From assembly GCA_029168955.1 (NCBI GenBank), contig JAPDOI010000962.1, positions 182,492-246,491 of the forward strand: 64,000 nucleotides of DNA. The letters run 5' to 3'. Origin of the DNA: Aplectana chamaeleonis. Lineage: Eukaryota; Nematoda; Chromadorea; Rhabditida; Cosmocercidae. Positions 60,971 through 64,000 of this stretch are shown in pieces (within the stretch, counting starts at the first letter, position 1; each line of letters starts with the position of its first letter). The notes under the pieces are model-generated. The model ran no database searches, was not told where the DNA came from, and worked only from the letters and a program-made list of their open reading frames with translations. The position numbers were made by a program, and so were the translations under genes.

Positions 60971-61105
60971 ACGTTCTCTGGGGAGAGCAGACGGCTGAGA
61001 GGCTCTCTTTGCAGGCTTTGAATACGAGTTAGGATGAGATTGAGAGGGGATCTCAATAGCTACCTTCTTCACTGAAGAGCCTCAGGGGTAGCTATATAGT
61101 GATGT
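60971..61105. other. Cluster of three hairpins with loop insertions (unit 5)
   Basis: Here the region has gained bases at three places, all inside loops. The GAGAGC/GCTCTC loop is three bases longer, the ATTGAGA/TCTCAAT loop grows from GGA to GGGGA, and one A is added inside the ATAGCTACC/GGTAGCTAT loop. All stem arms remain exact. Confidence 0.4.
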
Positions 61106-62039
61106 GAATTGTGTGGGGTACGGGGCTCTGACAATTCATATCGATACGCATATTTTATAACTCGAGCCGATTGGATGGCCAAGCTGTCTACCCGGAGTGG
61201 CACTCACCTTTTCTTGTGATCGAATGAATTGCTGTGACAGTCGATGTTGCACTTGCCTTTAGGTGTGTAGGGTTTTCTGCAGGATACGGTTGAGGGATAT
61301 ACTCGTATTCCATAAAGTTGTCGGCCGATTCTGGGTTTATCGGTTTTAGAAAGTTTCAAAGATTCATTTCTTGTTTTCTTCAATGCTATGCGAAAGGATG
61401 TTGAAAGTGAAGTTAAAAGAAATATTCTGGAAATGAGGTCTGATGGTAATTAGGGTTTTGTGCAGTGAAGTTAGCATAAATGTGCGAATTTGTGGGTGAG
61501 ATTTGATAGATTGATAGAAATGTTTGAACTCGTGCTGAGGTTTTGAATCTCCTCAATTCCAACTACTTAACTGAACAACTTCATTAACTTGGTGACGATC
61601 CACTATGCGAAGACTCTTGAATTTCTGCCCGACAAGATTTTCTTCAAAAATACTGGTTTCAACTCGTGAGAGGAAATTATTCTGGTTTCATGATATATTT
61701 ATGTGTGTATGCATGTATGTAAATCAAGATGGAGATGATATTGGTAGTAAATAGCTGTAGAAGTATGCTTGTAGTCGAGAAATGAGGCATAGTTGAAGGA
61801 AAGAAAAGGATGACTCAAGGCGTACTAGCAAAATGGAGTGTTGGTGTACAGAAAAAAAAAATCGGTAATAAACACTAGTTCAGCGTAGTTTCATGTAAAT
61901 GGTTTTTCGACCCTTCACTTTGGATCTAATCAGAATCAAATTATGCTGGTTCCATCAAAATGCTGAATATAGTAACAATTGAGTGTCACATGGTGCTTCA
62001 GACAAATAACGACACGGATTTCGATAATTTTTCTGTTTA

Positions 62040-62716
62040 AAGCTGTTTTGTCGCTCAAATAAACAAAATTGGAGGTGAGGAAGGGCTGGGAAAAAGAATT
62101 TTATTTTGGATTAATTTTAGAAATCGTGCAGTATTGAAAGATAAGTTTTTAGGCTCTTAAAGTTCCTGAATTGGGCTATAGAAATGGAAGAACCTAAATT
62201 GTTCAAATATAGGAGGCTTTGAAGGTTTTGAACACTTTTGATAGTTGAAGAAAACAATGTTTAGATGGTATCGTCGGCTGATCGTTCAATTTGCTGCGCT
62301 GTGCTGTTTTGTTTTTGTTCAACATAAACGAAGTGGGTGGAGAGGTAGAGGACTTTCAAAAAACAAGCAAAATTTTTTCGTTTGAACATCGCATTGCGGC
62401 TTTGAGGTTCTCAAAAGGCTTTCAGGATCTGCAATTTATGAAGTTTACAATAAGCGCGAAGAAAAAAAAAAAAAAAAAAAAGAATGCCCTGAGAAGCTAC
62501 GAATGGAGCTAATATATTTTCGTACACATTCTGCCTTTTCCTGCGTGATATCGATTTTGCTGTTCAAAACAATCGCGAAGTGGGTGGAGAGGGCGGACTT
62601 TTAAGAAAAACAGAAAAAAAGTTTGTGATGAAACTATCGCTTCGGGGCTCTAAGATTTTGGAAGGTTTACAGACTCTAAGTTATGAAAGCTTGCAAAAGT
62701 ACCCTAAAGCCAGAAT
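62040..62716 (+). repeat. Degenerate ~205-bp repeat, truncated by deletion (unit 5)
   Basis: Only the first three copies remain, with cores near 62070, 62333 and 62580. The third is cut at 62716, where array sequence begins. Insertions are frequent, including an A-run of 20 at 62462-62481. Confidence 0.75.
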
Positions 62717-62717
62717 T

Positions 62718-63720
62718 GTTTTCCTCCCCGGAGAGACGGTGCAGCCGCAGGCTGCACCATCCAAATAGGTTTCAAACTGGACGGACATAGCATCTTACAC
62801 AGGGTTTTCCTCCTCTGAGCGTGGTAATAAGGTTTCAAACTGAACTGATTGCAGCCTCTCTACAAAGGGACTTTCCACTCCCGGAGGGCAGCGCGCAGCC
62901 TGAGGCTGCCCACCTCCATCCAAACAGGTTTCAAACTGGACGGACATAGCATCTACACAGGGTTTTCCTCCTCTGGGCAGTACTTCGTTTGCAAACCTTC
63001 GAACAGGATTTAGCCTCTACCAAGGGGTTTTCCTCCCCCGGAGAGACAGCATGACCATATGACTGCACCATCCAAATAGGTTTTCAAACTTTGAACACAC
63101 ATCCAGCATCCCCACACAGGGGTTTTCCTCCTCTAGGCAGTACCAGGTTTTCAAACTGAACGGATTCAGCCTCTACACAGGGTTTTTCCCTCCTCGGAGA
63201 GACAGCGCAATACCACGGCTGCACCATCAAAATAGGTTTCAAAACTGGACGGACATAGCAGCTACACGGCCTTGGGGTTTTCCTCCTCTGAGGCAGTAAT
63301 AGGTCTCAAACTATGAACTAGGTTAGCCTCTTACAAAGGGTTTCACTCCCCGGAGAGGCAGCGCAGCCTGCAGGCTGCACCATCCCAAATGGGTTTCCAA
63401 ACTGGACGGACATAGCATCTTACACAGGGTTTTTCCTCCTCTGAGCGGTACTGAGTTTTCAAAACCATGAACGGGTTTAGCCTCTGAGGGTTTTCCTCCA
63501 GCAGGAGGGCAGCGCATGCCACTGAGCTGCACCATCCAAAATAGGTTTCAAACTGGACGGACATAGCATCTGCAGGGTTTCTCCTCCTCTGAGCGGGTAA
63601 TAGGTTTCAAACTGAACTGATTTAGCACTCCCTACAAAGGAGTTTCCTCACTTACTCCCGGAGAGACTTGGCGCAGCCATAGACTTCTTTACACCATCAA
63701 ACCAGGTTTCAAACTGGACG
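62718..63720. repeat. Degraded minisatellite array A5, about 7 units
   Basis: Recognisable half-units A and B alternate here, but nearly every unit has extra bases, such as CATCTTACAC for CATCTACAC. The hairpin is broken in several units, for instance at about 63050 and 63215. It starts inside a unit at the deletion junction and ends at the usual ACTGGACG boundary. The excess of insertions resembles uncorrected single-molecule read error, but real decay of an edge array is also possible. Confidence 0.85.
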
Positions 63721-64000
63721 AACGGTTGAGAGTAAAAACATTGAAGAATCCTTGAGTTGAAAAGTATGAAAGAGAACAGAAATTAAGTTGGAAAAAAGTT
63801 GGAAAACGCAAAGAAATTAGAAAAATCATCAATTGAAATTTGAAAGTTGAGAATTTGAGGGAGAATGTCAAGGTAATATAGGTAGGAGAAGTCCCTGAAA
63901 CCCCACTGCTATAATAAGCGGTGAGAGCTAACTTTGGTAAGGGCTAATTTGTAGAGAGAAGAAAGGTGTGTGGGAAAGGAAAAGAAAAGTGTGTAGGAAA
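63721..64000. repeat. Start of macro-repeat unit 6 (truncated by window end)
   Basis: After the degraded array the sequence enters the left edge of another spacer, matching 19390-19670 and 31076-31360 with extra indels. It is the first copy of the 310-bp duplication. The tandem order therefore continues beyond the window. Confidence 0.85.

Larger units (their letters stand above)
55420..63720. repeat. Macro-repeat unit 5 (spacer with deletion, degraded array)
   Basis: The spacer runs 55420-62717, about 1.35 kb shorter than its neighbours. Sequence matching the other spacers stops at 62716, and array sequence begins at 62718, in the middle of a repeat unit. The missing part corresponds to about 3360-4769 of unit 1. 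From about 59600 onward many small extra bases appear, and the terminal array 62718-63720 is riddled with insertions and substitutions. It may be a decayed edge copy, a poorly polished contig end, or both. Confidence 0.9.

Noticed and set aside
1..64000. Ribosomal DNA intergenic spacer with subrepeats
   Set aside because: The unit layout is suggestive, but I recognise no 18S, 5.8S, 25/28S or 5S sequence in any of the complete units.

Overview
The window is 64 kb of eukaryotic, essentially non-coding, highly repetitive DNA. I find no protein-coding gene, rRNA, tRNA, transposase or reverse transcriptase that I can support. The longest open frame is about 123 codons and is an antisense reading of a minisatellite. 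The taxon cannot be fixed from this sequence. A TTTAGGG-like duplicated motif (AAACCCTA on the minus strand) and a moderate AT bias fit a plant, alga or other lineage with plant-type telomeres, but this is weak evidence.

The layout is a nested, two-level tandem repeat (a macrosatellite), with every copy in the same orientation. Each macro-unit is an AT-rich spacer of about 8.65 kb followed by a minisatellite array of 144-146 bp units. Full spacers lie at 19390-28053, 31076-39722 and 44481-53112. A shortened spacer lies at 55420-62717, a partial one at 1-4769, and the start of another at 63721-64000. Arrays lie at 4770-19389 (about 100 units), 28054-31075 (about 21), 39723-44480 (about 33), 53113-55419 (about 16) and 62718-63720 (about 7, degraded). 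Spacer length is nearly constant, so the differing macro-periods (about 11.7, 13.4, 10.9 and 8.3 kb between array ends) come mostly from array copy number and one deletion.

The minisatellite unit is itself an imperfect dimer. Two half-units share a core of about 50 bp, and one carries an extra segment with a perfect hairpin (GCAGCC-GCA-GGCTGC). Inside every spacer, in order, are: an approximately 310-bp direct duplication; a GTGGGTGGGTGGGAGG tract; a perfect 39-bp tandem duplication with telo-box-like sequence; a GCGGGAGGGAGGGAGG-type tract; an A-rich block with a 21-bp x3 repeat; a second GCGGGAGGGAGGGAGG tract; a compact cluster of three hairpins; a degenerate tandem repeat of about 205 bp with G-rich cores; and an array-proximal segment.

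The spacers are almost identical, yet their diagnostic variants sort differently at different positions. This mosaic suggests unequal crossing-over or gene conversion. The last copy (from about 59.6 kb) collects many small, mostly inserted bases, and other patches show shortened homopolymers. Part of the apparent variation may therefore be long-read assembly error near a contig end. The most interesting candidates for unknown biology are the hairpin cluster, whose stems survive in all five copies while the changes in the last copy fall in loops, and the recurring G-rich repeat family.
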